The translations under genes and the position numbers were made by a program. This document shows, piece after piece, positions 34,596 to 43,798 of a DNA stretch of 64,000 nt. Each line of letters opens with the position of its first letter. The stretch's first letter is position 1. The stretch comes from Botrimarina hoheduenensis (GTDB lineage: Bacteria > Planctomycetota > Planctomycetia > Pirellulales > Lacipirellulaceae): positions 131,013-195,012 of the forward strand of contig NZ_SJPH01000005.1 in assembly GCF_007859815.1 (NCBI RefSeq), given 5' to 3'. Under the pieces are notes generated by a model. It did not search any database. It was not told the DNA's origin and was given only the letters and a program-made list of their open reading frames with translations.

Positions 34596-36386
34596 TTATG
34601 CCTTTACGGCCGATGCTTTGACCGGTGTCCGGCCCGCGGGCACGGCATCGCTCTCCGGATCGAACCACGCCGGATCGAACTCGATGCGCCGATTCTCAGC
34701 GATGGCCACATTGGTCGTGAGCGCAATCACGGCATCCGCCAGCGCAACCTTGGGATGGCAGTGAAGCGTCTCCGCCGGTGCCTTATCGCGGATGCAGACG
34801 GCCCAGTGCTCGATCTCTTCGGTGTAGCCACGGCTGACCGCTTGCGTAACGGCTTGCGCAGCGGGCGAGTAGCCGCCGCCGGTCTCGTACGAATCAACGA
34901 GGCCGTTCTTGGCATCGACCTTCACCTTGGTATCGACCTTCGAACCGGCGTAGAGCATGACATCTTGCTCACGCTCCAGGATCAGGGTTCCCTTCGTGCC
35001 GAGGACCACTTCTCCGTACCCCCCGAACCCGTTGCCATTGATCGACGAGTAGCTGACCACCACCTTCTTGTTGGGGTCGGCGAGCTTCCCCTGTTTGGGA
35101 TTGTTGTCCTCAAAGTATCCCTTGCCGGGGTACTCGTAGGAGGCGTAGACGTGGTCGTCTGCATCACGGTCGTGCGGGAAAATGTGCCGCCCGCCAACCG
35201 CAACCACGCTGAGCGGATTGACCTTTTGCTTTTCGCCAAACTGCGAGCTGATAAAGATGCCCGAGGCGTCCAGTTGATGGCTCCCCAATTCGGCCATCAA
35301 GCCGCCACCGGTGCGGTTCCAGATTCGCCAGCGGATCAGCTCTTCCATTGCGCTGCGCTCGTATCCGCCATCGAGAGTGCCCGCTTCGTAACCGTATTCG
35401 GTCGCATCGACCGAGATATCCTCAAGCTGAGCACGCTTCTGGGCGATCTTCAGGTCCCATTCTTCTTTCTTGGCAGCCGAGGTCGTCGGCTTGTCACGCT
35501 CGCGTTGCCAGGCGGCCAGCTCACGCACCAAACGGTGCTCATCACGCCACGCTCGGAGCCCGGCGTCGCCTCCGGCGCGCTTCGCGGCGCTCTCGGCTTT
35601 GGAGATCTCGGCGGGGCCGAGCATCTCGGTCGGAAGCGGCGGCTGCCAGCTATCGTTGCCCGGCAAGTTGCCCCGATGCCACTGTGCACGAATATGGTGG
35701 ATGTCGCCAATCAATCCCCGGCGGATCGTGTCGACTGCATTGTCGTAGAGCACGCTGTAGTGCCGCTGATGGCCGGTCGCTAGTAGCAAGCCCGTTTCTT
35801 TGGCCACGCGGGCCATCTCTTTGCACTGGGCGACGTCCCAAGCCATGAGCTTCTCGGTCAGCACGTGCTTGCCGGCACGCATCGCACGGACGGCGGCTTC
35901 GTGGTGCAACCACAGGGGCAACGCGATGATGACCGCCTCGATGTCGTCGCGCTCGAGCAGATCGTTGTAGTCGGTGTAGACATCAATTTCTTTCTCCGCC
36001 GCGGTGCGATCGGCGTAGTCGTAAACGCTGCACAGCCCCGGGCGGGCCGCTAGCGAAGACGGGCTGTAGGTGTCTCCGTAGAAGGCGCGGTGAACGCTAT
36101 AAGGCCGGATGTCGGCGATCGCTTTGACCTCGATCACCTTAGGATTGAGGGCACCGATGAGCACGTTGCCCTCGTCTCCCGTGCCGATCACGCCAACACG
36201 AAGCCGGTCATCGAGCTTGTTGCCGTATCCCCAGTAGGCGGCCCCGAAGCCCGCGGCCCCGACCGCCGAGGCGAGCGTCACTTGCTCCAGGAAGTCACGC
36301 CGATCGGGATTGGTCTGGATCAGGTCGCCCGCGACTCGGCGGAAGTTGTCCTGACCGATCTTCTTCTGCTCGTCGGTGAGATTCAT
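34596..36386 (-). CDS. Gfo/Idh/MocA family oxidoreductase, exported
   Basis: A 596-residue NAD(P)-dependent oxidoreductase. A twin-arginine motif near residue 25 (PDRRDFLEQVTLASAVGAAG) suggests Tat export. The Rossmann fold starts with LRVGVIGTGDEGNVLIGAL and continues with IEVKAIADIRPYS. The EK-type motif that contacts nicotinamide and substrate is GKHVLTEKLMAWDVAQCKEM, and RTGGGLMAELGSHQLDASGI belongs to the C-terminal substrate domain. A longer-than-usual insertion (about residues 220-310, rich in Lys/Glu) follows the catalytic motif. Exported members of this family are abundant in Planctomycetota and act on sugars. The ATG at 36386 is preferred because the longer frame adds unrelated sequence. 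The DoxX-type gene lies just upstream. Confidence 0.88.
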   Translation of the reverse strand: MNLTDEQKKIGQDNFRRVAGDLIQTNPDRRDFLEQVTLASAVGAAGFGAAYWGYGNKLDDRLRVGVIGTGDEGNVLIGALNPKVIEVKAIADIRPYSVHRAFYGDTYSPSSLAARPGLCSVYDYADRTAAEKEIDVYTDYNDLLERDDIEAVIIALPLWLHHEAAVRAMRAGKHVLTEKLMAWDVAQCKEMARVAKETGLLLATGHQRHYSVLYDNAVDTIRRGLIGDIHHIRAQWHRGNLPGNDSWQPPLPTEMLGPAEISKAESAAKRAGGDAGLRAWRDEHRLVRELAAWQRERDKPTTSAAKKEEWDLKIAQKRAQLEDISVDATEYGYEAGTLDGGYERSAMEELIRWRIWNRTGGGLMAELGSHQLDASGIFISSQFGEKQKVNPLSVVAVGGRHIFPHDRDADDHVYASYEYPGKGYFEDNNPKQGKLADPNKKVVVSYSSINGNGFGGYGEVVLGTKGTLILEREQDVMLYAGSKVDTKVKVDAKNGLVDSYETGGGYSPAAQAVTQAVSRGYTEEIEHWAVCIRDKAPAETLHCHPKVALADAVIALTTNVAIAENRRIEFDPAWFDPESDAVPAGRTPVKASAVKA

Positions 36387-36529
36387 GCTGACTCCTTTTG
36401 AGTCCCTGGTTTGGAAAGTGCCCGAGCAAGCGAGAGGCCGGGCCAAGCGGAAGATCGCCCGAGGTTGAGGGCGTCTCGAAAGATGATTAGGTAAAGCGGT
36501 TAAATCGATGCACTCAGAAAAGCAATTCG

Positions 36530-37570
36530 CTAGTTGACCGGGGCTGGCAACCGACCGCACGCGCGATCGTAAATTCCGTCGAGCCCGGCCCAACGGCCCG
36601 CGCCGACAACCGCAAGAATCACCAGCGCGATCACCTCGACCAATTGATAAAAAAAGTACGTGGTGTCGGCTGCCGGGTCCCACGGCGGCTGGGTTGCCAT
36701 GACCGAAAGCAGGAAGCCGGCTGCCATCAGGGCTCCAAAGGGGGTTAGCAGTCCAAAAAACAGCAGCACGCCCGCGCCGAGCACAACCCACGTAACGGTA
36801 AAGTCGATCCACTCCAGGGGACTACGCTCCGCAAGCGCTGAACGAACCCGCGTGGGGCTGGGCCCCGCGTTGTCGCTGGCGATCGCCGCAACCACGTCAT
36901 CAAGATAGCCGGTCTCGGCTTTGTTGAGCTCACGTGCCCAGGTCTGGACAGCCTTGTTGATTTGCGCCTCTTTCTTGTCGATCTGTTCGCTAAGATACGG
37001 AGCGGAGGGACCTTCCCGCTGCTCGGCCTTCATTTGTGAAAGCCGCCAAGCTTCGTGTTGGTTCTCAGCAATCGCTTCGGACTCGGTGAAAAAGTAGTAA
37101 GCCAGATTCGAGAGGTGTTCCTCCGCGATCTCGGCAGAGCGCTTAACCGCCTCCTCTGAAACTCCAGGAACCCGGGCCAACCGCTCCCGATTGGATTGCC
37201 AACCATCGCGAACCGCATCCAGCAGCGGGGCGTAGGGGGCCTCGGGGGCGTAATCCGTTGGTAGAGGCTGGTTCTTCTTTAAGGCTGCGCCAGCCCGTTT
37301 GGCGTAGTCGGCCTGCCACCGCGATAGCTCTTCGCTATCGGCGAACTCGGCGGGCTGGCTGAGCAACTTGTTCGCCCCGTAGGGGCCGGGATTCATCGCC
37401 TTAAAGAGGGGGGCCAGCGGTCCGACCGCCCCGCTGAGGAAGCCTGCCGACGAAAATCCGGGGTCGAGCTTCTTCACCCCCTCGTTGAAGAAGTGCCAAC
37501 CTGTCGCAAGACGCAACGCGACCAACAAGCAGATAACCGGCAAGGTGTACGTAGACGCCGATGAGTGCAT
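36530..37570 (-). CDS. DoxX-family membrane protein with long periplasmic insertion
   Basis: A 346-residue protein. The N-terminal helix is LPVICLLVALRLATGWHFFN followed by EGVKKLDPGFSSAGFL, the DoxX-type start. A hydrophilic insertion of about 190 residues rich in Glu/Lys/Arg (roughly 60-240) separates it from three C-terminal helices (FTVTWVVLGAGVLLFFGLLT, LMAAGFLLSVMA, VIALVILAVVGAGRW). Typical DoxX proteins are about 130-150 residues without such an insertion. It lies upstream of the Gfo/Idh/MocA gene on the same strand, about 140 bases apart, so they may be coexpressed. The function is unknown; quinone-linked redox roles are known for some relatives. Confidence 0.8.
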   Translation of the reverse strand: MHSSASTYTLPVICLLVALRLATGWHFFNEGVKKLDPGFSSAGFLSGAVGPLAPLFKAMNPGPYGANKLLSQPAEFADSEELSRWQADYAKRAGAALKKNQPLPTDYAPEAPYAPLLDAVRDGWQSNRERLARVPGVSEEAVKRSAEIAEEHLSNLAYYFFTESEAIAENQHEAWRLSQMKAEQREGPSAPYLSEQIDKKEAQINKAVQTWARELNKAETGYLDDVVAAIASDNAGPSPTRVRSALAERSPLEWIDFTVTWVVLGAGVLLFFGLLTPFGALMAAGFLLSVMATQPPWDPAADTTYFFYQLVEVIALVILAVVGAGRWAGLDGIYDRACGRLPAPVN

Positions 37571-37764
37571 AAGAAAAATGTCGTGGTGGCTGGGGGAACT
37601 TCCCTAATGTCACGCGGGGCCCCGCTTAGGCGCATGCCAGCTATCTGCCGGGTCAGCCGGTCGTTGGCCTCGGGCAGAGCTTGCCGAACCGCTACGGTCT
37701 AGCAACAACTGCCGCTAAGCCCTGTAGTTTACCACGGCGGCAACCAGTGATCCAATTACGGCCA

Positions 37765-38790
37765 ATGGCAACTTCATCGATAACCCGTCCGCGGATTGTG
37801 CTCTGCTACCCGGTGGAAAGCCGTCACTTTGCGCGAATCGAGCAACAACTCTCGGATATTGGCATCGATGCCGAGCTTATCGACGCCGGCCAGCAGCATA
37901 TTGCCGACGAGTTGCTCCAGGCCGACATTTACTGCGGTCACGCCAAGGTGCCCGTACCGTGGCCGGAGGTGGTCGCTCAGGGGCGGCTCCAGTGGATCCA
38001 ATCGTCGGCGGCCGGCATGGACCACTGCCTTACGCCCGAGGTCGTTGCGTCCGACATTGTCGTTACGAGCGCCTCGGGAGTGCTGGCCGACCAAGTCGCT
38101 GAGCAGACTTTCGCGCTGCTCTTTGGGCTGCTCCGGAGTTTACCCGTATTTTTTCGTGCTCAGCAGGCTCACGAGTTCGTCCGCCTGCCAACGCGTGACC
38201 TCCACCGAGCCCGGGTTGGCATCGTGGGCTTCGGGGGAAATGGCCGCAGGCTGGCTGAGGTCTTGGCCCCGTTCCGCTGCGAACTGATCGCCACCGACCT
38301 GTTCCCACACGACAAGCCCGAAACGGTTAGTCAACTTCTCCCCGCGGAAGCTCTCGACGGGTTGCTCCCCACGCTCGACGTACTGATCCTGACAGCTCCG
38401 CTAACGGATCAGACTTGCGGAATGTTCGATGCCGACCGGCTTGCTCGGCTGCCTTCGCACGCGTTGCTGATCAACGTCGCACGGGGGGCAATTGTTCAAG
38501 AAAAGGCCCTGGTTGAGGCGCTCGCCGCAGGCCGGCTTGCTGGCGCTGGTGTCGACGTGACCGAGATCGAACCGCTTGATCCCGCCAGTCCGCTGTGGGA
38601 TCTGCCGAACGTGATCATCACCCCACACGTGGGGGGCCAAGCGGCGACACGAATCGACGACATGACCGAATTTTTTTGTACAAATCTGCGGCGTTTTTTC
38701 AGCCGCCAGCCGCTGCGAAACCTTGTCGATAAAACGCTCGGATTTCCTCGCCCCGAGGACGCGGCCTGGCGCATTCCCGGCGGGCAATAA
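37765..38790 (+). CDS. D-isomer-specific 2-hydroxyacid dehydrogenase
   Basis: A 341-residue NAD-dependent dehydrogenase. The nucleotide-binding loop is VGIVGFGGNGRRLAEVL with ELIATD following. The catalytic region has LINVARGAIVQEKALVEAL (Arg), VDVTEIEPLDPASPLWDLPN (Glu) and VIITPHVGG (His). The N-terminal lid contains LQWIQSSAAGMDHCLTPEVV. The 2-oxoacid substrate cannot be assigned; glyoxylate/hydroxypyruvate reductase and phosphoglycerate dehydrogenase relatives share these motifs. No ACT domain is present, which argues against a full SerA. The ATG at 37765 fits the family; the longer frame starts at a TTG. Confidence 0.9.
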   Translation: MATSSITRPRIVLCYPVESRHFARIEQQLSDIGIDAELIDAGQQHIADELLQADIYCGHAKVPVPWPEVVAQGRLQWIQSSAAGMDHCLTPEVVASDIVVTSASGVLADQVAEQTFALLFGLLRSLPVFFRAQQAHEFVRLPTRDLHRARVGIVGFGGNGRRLAEVLAPFRCELIATDLFPHDKPETVSQLLPAEALDGLLPTLDVLILTAPLTDQTCGMFDADRLARLPSHALLINVARGAIVQEKALVEALAAGRLAGAGVDVTEIEPLDPASPLWDLPNVIITPHVGGQAATRIDDMTEFFCTNLRRFFSRQPLRNLVDKTLGFPRPEDAAWRIPGGQ

Positions 38791-38956
38791 CCGCCGAGAA
38801 ATGCGCTTGCAGGCCGTGATCTGCGTAGACGTTGGTCGCCGAGCGCCTAAACTAGTAAGCTAGGGGGATGATGCCTTTCAGCTGACCTCCTCTAGCCGCG
38901 CCCCCGGGCGAGGCGCTACGTCCCTGAAGGGAAGCGGGACGCCTCCTCCCAGCACC

Positions 38957-40087
38957 ATGGCTACGGCTGCGACGCCGTGCGTAATGAATACCACGGTTAT
39001 CCAGCAGGCTCAGACCCGGACCTACACGGGCGATCCGCCTGTCGCTGCGCAAAACTCATTGCTTTGCCAGCGCTACGACGATCTCGTTCAATCGGTACGC
39101 CTTGGCTGGACGGAGCACCTGCGTTTGCAACGCCTGCTCGGCACGGGAGGGCAGGGCGTTGTCTACCTGAGCGAACGTCGTGGGGCAGACAACTTTACGC
39201 TGCCGGTGGCGCTCAAATTTTTCTCGCCCGAACGCTACGTCGACGAACGGTCTTACGATCAGGCGATGCGCCGCATCGCCGAGGTTAGCGGCCGCGTCGC
39301 CCAGATCCAGCACGACAACCTGATCGACGTGCAAAACTTCATCGAGCGCGAGCGGATCCGCGTGCTGGAAATGGAGTGGATCGACGGCTACGACCTCGAC
39401 CTGCTCCTTACTCCCTCGATGCTCAGGCGGGTCAACAAACGGGTCAGCCCCGAGCGCTGGAAGTACATCAACAATGTCATCGCAACCGAAGGCCCCGTGC
39501 GTCCACGGCTGAAGGCCGGCATGGCGGTGGCGATTGTCCGCGAGGTGCTCAGCGGTCTGGCCGCGCTGCATCGCGAGGAGATCGTCCACGGCGATATCAA
39601 GCCCTCCAACATCATGGTCAAGCGCACCGGCAATGCGAAGATCATCGATATCGGCTCAGCGATCGATCTGAACAACCTTCCGGCACAGCGTACCTGCACA
39701 CCACAGTATGCCGCCCCGGAGATGCTCGAACGCGAAGAGTTCACCCCGCGATCCGACTTGGCGAGCTTGGGTTATGTGCTGATCGAGATCCTCGCCGGGC
39801 AGCCGCTGTTTGCCGGGATCAACGATTACGCGGCGTTGCTCGAAGCCAAGCGGACGCTTCCGCAGCGTCTCGAAGCGATTCTTCCCGAAGAGGTTTCCGA
39901 CAGCAGCCTGCTTATGGGGATCTGCCGCCGACTCACCGCCCCCGATCCGATGCTTCGCTACGGCAGTGCCGAGGAAGCCGATACCGGCGTCAACGGGTTG
40001 GCGGAGTTCCAGCGCACGCTCGTTCGTGGCGACCTTGCTAGCGAGTACGAAAACGAGTTGCGTGTGTGGCTCCAAGAGCTTGATTAG
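38957..40087 (+). CDS. Serine/threonine protein kinase, soluble, with variant HGD and DIG motifs
   Basis: A 376-residue Hanks-type kinase. The Gly loop is LLGTGGQGVVYLSE (residues 60-73) and the ATP Lys is Lys87 in LPVALKFFSPE. The catalytic loop is VHGDIKPSN (Asp213, HGD instead of HRD), the metal motif is DIG (Asp231) instead of DFG, and APE is kept in TPQYAAPEMLE. All essential acidic and Lys residues are retained, so it should be active. Inserts in the N-lobe are longer than usual (about 120-180). There is no transmembrane segment or PASTA domain. The 50 residues before the kinase domain are not recognised. Its substrate is unknown. Confidence 0.88.
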   Translation: MATAATPCVMNTTVIQQAQTRTYTGDPPVAAQNSLLCQRYDDLVQSVRLGWTEHLRLQRLLGTGGQGVVYLSERRGADNFTLPVALKFFSPERYVDERSYDQAMRRIAEVSGRVAQIQHDNLIDVQNFIERERIRVLEMEWIDGYDLDLLLTPSMLRRVNKRVSPERWKYINNVIATEGPVRPRLKAGMAVAIVREVLSGLAALHREEIVHGDIKPSNIMVKRTGNAKIIDIGSAIDLNNLPAQRTCTPQYAAPEMLEREEFTPRSDLASLGYVLIEILAGQPLFAGINDYAALLEAKRTLPQRLEAILPEEVSDSSLLMGICRRLTAPDPMLRYGSAEEADTGVNGLAEFQRTLVRGDLASEYENELRVWLQELD

Positions 40088-40253
40088 CCGCTGCGCGGGC
40101 CAACCGGCCCGACCGCTAGCACCGCGAGCGGCATTGACCGCTCTCGCGAATTCTGCAAGCTACGGCTTCACATGCGGCGCGCTGTTCGCGGGAGGGCACT
40201 CTTGCGACCCGACAGCCAGGAGATCCCGCCGCTTTCAGACCGGAAGGAACCGG

Positions 40254-41570
40254 ATGATGTGTCGCTTTGCCGCGATCTTGCTGGTGATTACCACCTCGTT
40301 GGCCATCGCTCCCCGCGCGGAAGCGCAGTCTCGTTACCCCACTTCGACGGGGACTGCGGGCGAGGACATGTCTGACTTTTTCAAGGATATGCCGGGCACC
40401 GCGAGCCCGAACGGCGGAGCGGCCCCCAACAGCGCCAATTCGCGTTACAGCAACGGACAAGGGATCGCCCCCCTGGATACTTCCCCGTCTGCTCCACGCC
40501 GATCGACGCCGCCGAACAATCCGTTCGCCGGTTCCGCGCCGGCTTCGCGAACCGGCACGGGTAACACACCTCTTACGCAGGGCGGCCTTTCTAGCGAGGG
40601 ACGCGCCCCAAACACGAATCCGCTGCGCACCTCGCCAGGCAACCCGATCGACACACGCGCCCCCTCTTCCATCAGCCGAGGGTTGCCCCCCGGATCGGTT
40701 GCCAACGCCGATCTGCCGCGGCAGCCGGCAATCGACAACACGCGCGAAGCCGCTACGTACGCCATGCTCAGCAAGATGATGCGCGCGCATCCTTCTTCGC
40801 GGCTTGCAGGCACACCCACTGCGCTGGCGACACTGCTGGTGAACTCCGGCGATCGGCAACAGCAGGGCATCGTGACCGACGCGTATTGGCAGCTTACCGC
40901 TTCGGCGATTGACTATTACTTGAGTCTCCACGAGGCGGACGAGGTCAACCGACTTGAGCGTAGCGTGCCAACGTATAGCACAGCGCTCGGCGAGGTTCGC
41001 CAAGCCCTACAGACGCGGATCGAGACCTCCCTCAAGTCAGCACGTGCCGCACAGCTACGCCTGGAGCAGCTCGCGCCGGGGGTGTCACGTCCATTGCCTC
41101 AAGATGTGCCTTTCTGCGGGCCCTACGCGACCCGCTACGAGCAGATCTTCACCGGCGGCGCTCCGGAAGAGGCACGGCTCTTGGCCGAGTTGCTGCCGCT
41201 GCGGCTTGGCGAGCTGGAGGAGTCCGGTGCCTCGGTCGCAAAGTACGAAGCCTGGGTCAAGCAAGTTGAGGAAGCCAGCTCGCGCAGTCGCGACGGGACG
41301 GGCATCATCCGCTCGCTCGAACTGCTCGCCCTGAGCCGCCGGGCTTTTGTGCAGTTAGCTCGTGATTACAACCAAAAGATCAATCGTTATGCCCAGCTGG
41401 CGACCCCCGGAGAGGTCGACACCGGACGGCTGGTTGCTATGCTGATTCGGATGGATCTGCCCGGTCGGGCCAGCGGCAACCTGATGACTGCCGACGCACA
41501 AGGCCGGTACCAGGATCCACGCCAAGCCGGGCTCGACTTCCGTAACGAATCGTCGGGCTCAAGGCGCTAA
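40254..41570 (+). CDS. Secreted protein of unknown function
   Basis: A 438-residue protein with a signal peptide (MMCRFAAILLVITTSLAIAP, cleavage near AEAQ). Residues 30-170 are low-complexity, rich in Ser/Pro/Asn/Thr/Gly and probably unstructured. Residues 175-430 are helical (YAMLSKMMRAHPSSRLAG, TASAIDYYLSLHEADEVNRL, RTYLE-type helices up to AFVQLARDYNQKINRYAQLA). The C-terminal segment has a TolC-like helical look but no named domain is recognised. The ATG pair at 40254/40257 gives the best signal peptide; the frame is open further upstream through the kinase gene in another frame. It follows the kinase by 166 bases. Confidence 0.7.
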   Translation: MMCRFAAILLVITTSLAIAPRAEAQSRYPTSTGTAGEDMSDFFKDMPGTASPNGGAAPNSANSRYSNGQGIAPLDTSPSAPRRSTPPNNPFAGSAPASRTGTGNTPLTQGGLSSEGRAPNTNPLRTSPGNPIDTRAPSSISRGLPPGSVANADLPRQPAIDNTREAATYAMLSKMMRAHPSSRLAGTPTALATLLVNSGDRQQQGIVTDAYWQLTASAIDYYLSLHEADEVNRLERSVPTYSTALGEVRQALQTRIETSLKSARAAQLRLEQLAPGVSRPLPQDVPFCGPYATRYEQIFTGGAPEEARLLAELLPLRLGELEESGASVAKYEAWVKQVEEASSRSRDGTGIIRSLELLALSRRAFVQLARDYNQKINRYAQLATPGEVDTGRLVAMLIRMDLPGRASGNLMTADAQGRYQDPRQAGLDFRNESSGSRR

Positions 41571-41691
41571 GCGGAGCCGCGTCTCGGGCGAGCAAGTTCT
41601 CGGCGAAGTGCGCCTCGGCCGAGGCGCACTTCGAGCGGCTTGGTGCCGATCGCTTCCAAGCCCGCCCCGACGTTTTCCCCTTTGCCCGACC

Positions 41692-42777
41692 ATGCCTGGT
41701 GGCGTAACCGCACTGCCGGCGTCCTCGCGACGTTCCGAGACCCTGGGCGGCGGATCAACCGATCTGGTGGTCCCGGTTCTGAAGCCGCTGAAGATTGGCG
41801 ACCTCGTGGTCGATCCGCCGATCTTGCAGGCCCCGATGGCGGGCTACACCAACTTCGCCTTCAGGCAGATCGTGCGTCAGTTTGGCGGCACGGGGTTGCT
41901 GGCCACCGAAATGGTCAACGCTCGCGGGTTTGTCTGGCTAGACGAGCAAGAAGCGACTCACCCTGACCGCTTATGGGGCGTTGCCGAGGAGCCGCGCCCG
42001 CTCGCCGTGCAGATCTGGGACAACGATCCTGAGACCCTCGCCAAAGTCGGTGCCCGGCTGGCGCAGGAGTACAAGGTATCGGTAGTTGATATCAATTTTG
42101 GCTGCCCGGTTCGCCAGGTCACGCAACGCGCTAAGAGCGGTTCGTACCTGCTGCGGACTCCGGACCGGATGGGCCAGATCATCGAGCGGGTTGTAGCGGC
42201 GTGCCACCCGACGCCTGTAACCGCCAAAACGCGTCTGGGCTGCAGCCGAGACAAGATCAATATCGGTGAGGTCGCCGAGATCGTCGAACAAGCGGGTGCC
42301 GCGGCCCTAACGGTTCACGGCCGAACGGCGGCCGACATGTTTCGGGGCGAGGCATCTTGGGACCTGATTAGCCAGATCAAGCCGCGCCTCAAGCGGATCC
42401 CGTTGATCGGCAACGGAGACCTGAGCACCCCCCAGCAGGTTGTTGAAGCCTTCACACGGTGGAATGTTGATGGGGTGATGATCGCCCGGGCGTGTCTCAA
42501 CAAGCCGTGGCTCTTCCGCCAAGCAGCGGCCGCGCTGCGAGGCGAGCCGATTCCGCCCGATCCGACCCTGGAAGAGGAGCGCTCGCTGCTTCTGCACCAT
42601 TTCGATCTGGTTTGTCAGCGATTTGGCGAAGAGCGAGGCGCGGTGCTGATGCGCAAGTATGCTTGTTGCTATGCCCAGGGCCGGCAGGGCGCTCGTGATT
42701 TTCGTAAACAGGTTGTCGAGATCAAGACCTCTGCCGAGTTCTACGACGTCGTGCGGCGCACCTTTCCCAAGGCTTGA
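41692..42777 (+). CDS. dusB: tRNA-dihydrouridine synthase
   Basis: A 361-residue flavoenzyme that reduces specific uridines in tRNA. Motifs in order are ILQAPMAGYTNFAFR, GGTGLLATEMVNARG, the Dus signature VVDINFGCPVRQVTQRAKSG (catalytic Cys in GCP), VTAKTRLG, LTVHGRTAADMFRGEASWD and IPLIGNGDLSTPQQ with VDGVMIARACLNKPWLF. The C-terminal helical RNA-binding part follows. The overall pattern is nearest to DusB/NifR3-type enzymes. The ATG at 41692 is preferred over an upstream start in the same frame. It precedes the SHD1 protein by 40 bases and is probably in one transcript with it. Confidence 0.92.
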   Translation: MPGGVTALPASSRRSETLGGGSTDLVVPVLKPLKIGDLVVDPPILQAPMAGYTNFAFRQIVRQFGGTGLLATEMVNARGFVWLDEQEATHPDRLWGVAEEPRPLAVQIWDNDPETLAKVGARLAQEYKVSVVDINFGCPVRQVTQRAKSGSYLLRTPDRMGQIIERVVAACHPTPVTAKTRLGCSRDKINIGEVAEIVEQAGAAALTVHGRTAADMFRGEASWDLISQIKPRLKRIPLIGNGDLSTPQQVVEAFTRWNVDGVMIARACLNKPWLFRQAAAALRGEPIPPDPTLEEERSLLLHHFDLVCQRFGEERGAVLMRKYACCYAQGRQGARDFRKQVVEIKTSAEFYDVVRRTFPKA

Positions 42778-42817
42778 GATCATCTTGCTGCTTCTCCCCT
42801 TTCCCTCATCGCATCGT

Positions 42818-43732
42818 ATGAAGCCTCTTCTTTGTTGGTTGGCTGCCCTGCTACTGGCCTCGGTCGCGACCCCTGTCGACGCCCGGATCTGGACCGACAA
42901 CTCGGGCAAATACACCCTCGACGCCGAGCTTGTCGGCTTCGACGACGACCAGGTGATCCTCCAGCGCGCCACCGACAAAGCGCTGGGCGCGGTAAGTCTC
43001 GATCGGTTGAGTGACGCCGACCGGGACTACCTCGCCAGCGAGGAAGGAGCCCGGTCGGGCAAGCGGCTTGATGAGCCCCAGATCTGGACGCTACGCAACG
43101 GATTGAAAGTGCCCGGTCGCGTCGTCGACTTTGTCAGCAAAGAGGTAACGGTTCAGCGACGCCGCGGTCGGGTTTATGTCAACGATCGGGCTTTCGAGAA
43201 TCTGCCCGAGATCTACCAGCGCATCGTTCCCAAGGTGATCGGGCACTACGAGCAGAATCAGGTTCAAGACGCCAAGAGCCTCACCGCATGGCTCGTGCAT
43301 CGGAAGGGCGCGCCGCAGTCTTATTCGGTCGATGGTGTGGTGCTGGAAATCGACACGGGCGATGAATACAGCGTTCCGTTCTTTCTGTTTTCAGAGAAAG
43401 ATCTTGCGGTGCTCAAGCCGGGTTGGGATGCGTGGGCTGCCACGGCGGGGGACTACGACCGCCAGCAAGACACCTCGTTTGAGCTGCAATCCCTGGCTGC
43501 AGCGTATCAGAAGAACGCGGACGTCAATCGACAGATCGCCCAGATCCAGCTGGGACTTCAAGCGGTGGATGCGGGCGTTACGTCTCTGTGGGAAGTGACG
43601 CTCTACCCGACGAATGGATCCGCTCCGCTCTGGGTCGTCGTGCCAGGGCGTGACAGCCGAGTCGCGCAAGCCAATGCTTTGCAGCAAAACCCGGGCTGCC
43701 AAGTCGGCCCCGTCCGTCGCGTAAGCAACTAA
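42818..43732 (+). CDS. Secreted SHD1-domain protein
   Basis: A 304-residue protein with a signal peptide (MKPLLCWLAALLLASVATPV, cleavage after DA). Residues 22-75 match the SLA1 homology domain 1 (SHD1) pattern common in Planctomycetota: RIWTDNSGKYTLDAELVGFD, VILQRATDKALGAVSLDRLS and DADRDYLA. A second, weaker copy may follow (IWTLRNGLKVPGRVVDFVSK, VTVQRRRGRVYVNDRAFENL). The C-terminal part is a helical and beta region without a known name. The role is unknown; SHD1 is usually a protein-interaction module. It lies between the dihydrouridine synthase and the PQQ-repeat gene. Confidence 0.8.
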   Translation: MKPLLCWLAALLLASVATPVDARIWTDNSGKYTLDAELVGFDDDQVILQRATDKALGAVSLDRLSDADRDYLASEEGARSGKRLDEPQIWTLRNGLKVPGRVVDFVSKEVTVQRRRGRVYVNDRAFENLPEIYQRIVPKVIGHYEQNQVQDAKSLTAWLVHRKGAPQSYSVDGVVLEIDTGDEYSVPFFLFSEKDLAVLKPGWDAWAATAGDYDRQQDTSFELQSLAAAYQKNADVNRQIAQIQLGLQAVDAGVTSLWEVTLYPTNGSAPLWVVVPGRDSRVAQANALQQNPGCQVGPVRRVSN

Positions 43733-43798
43733 CCGGGCAGCACCGTATTGGAACTTCCGACGCGGCTCACCGAGTCCGATTCGTATAGGTGTGGTGCT

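Noticed and set aside
34494..35783. Plus-strand 429-codon frame
   Set aside because: Opposite strand of the Gfo/Idh/MocA gene, whose Rossmann and EK motifs are clear; no signal or domain on the plus frame.
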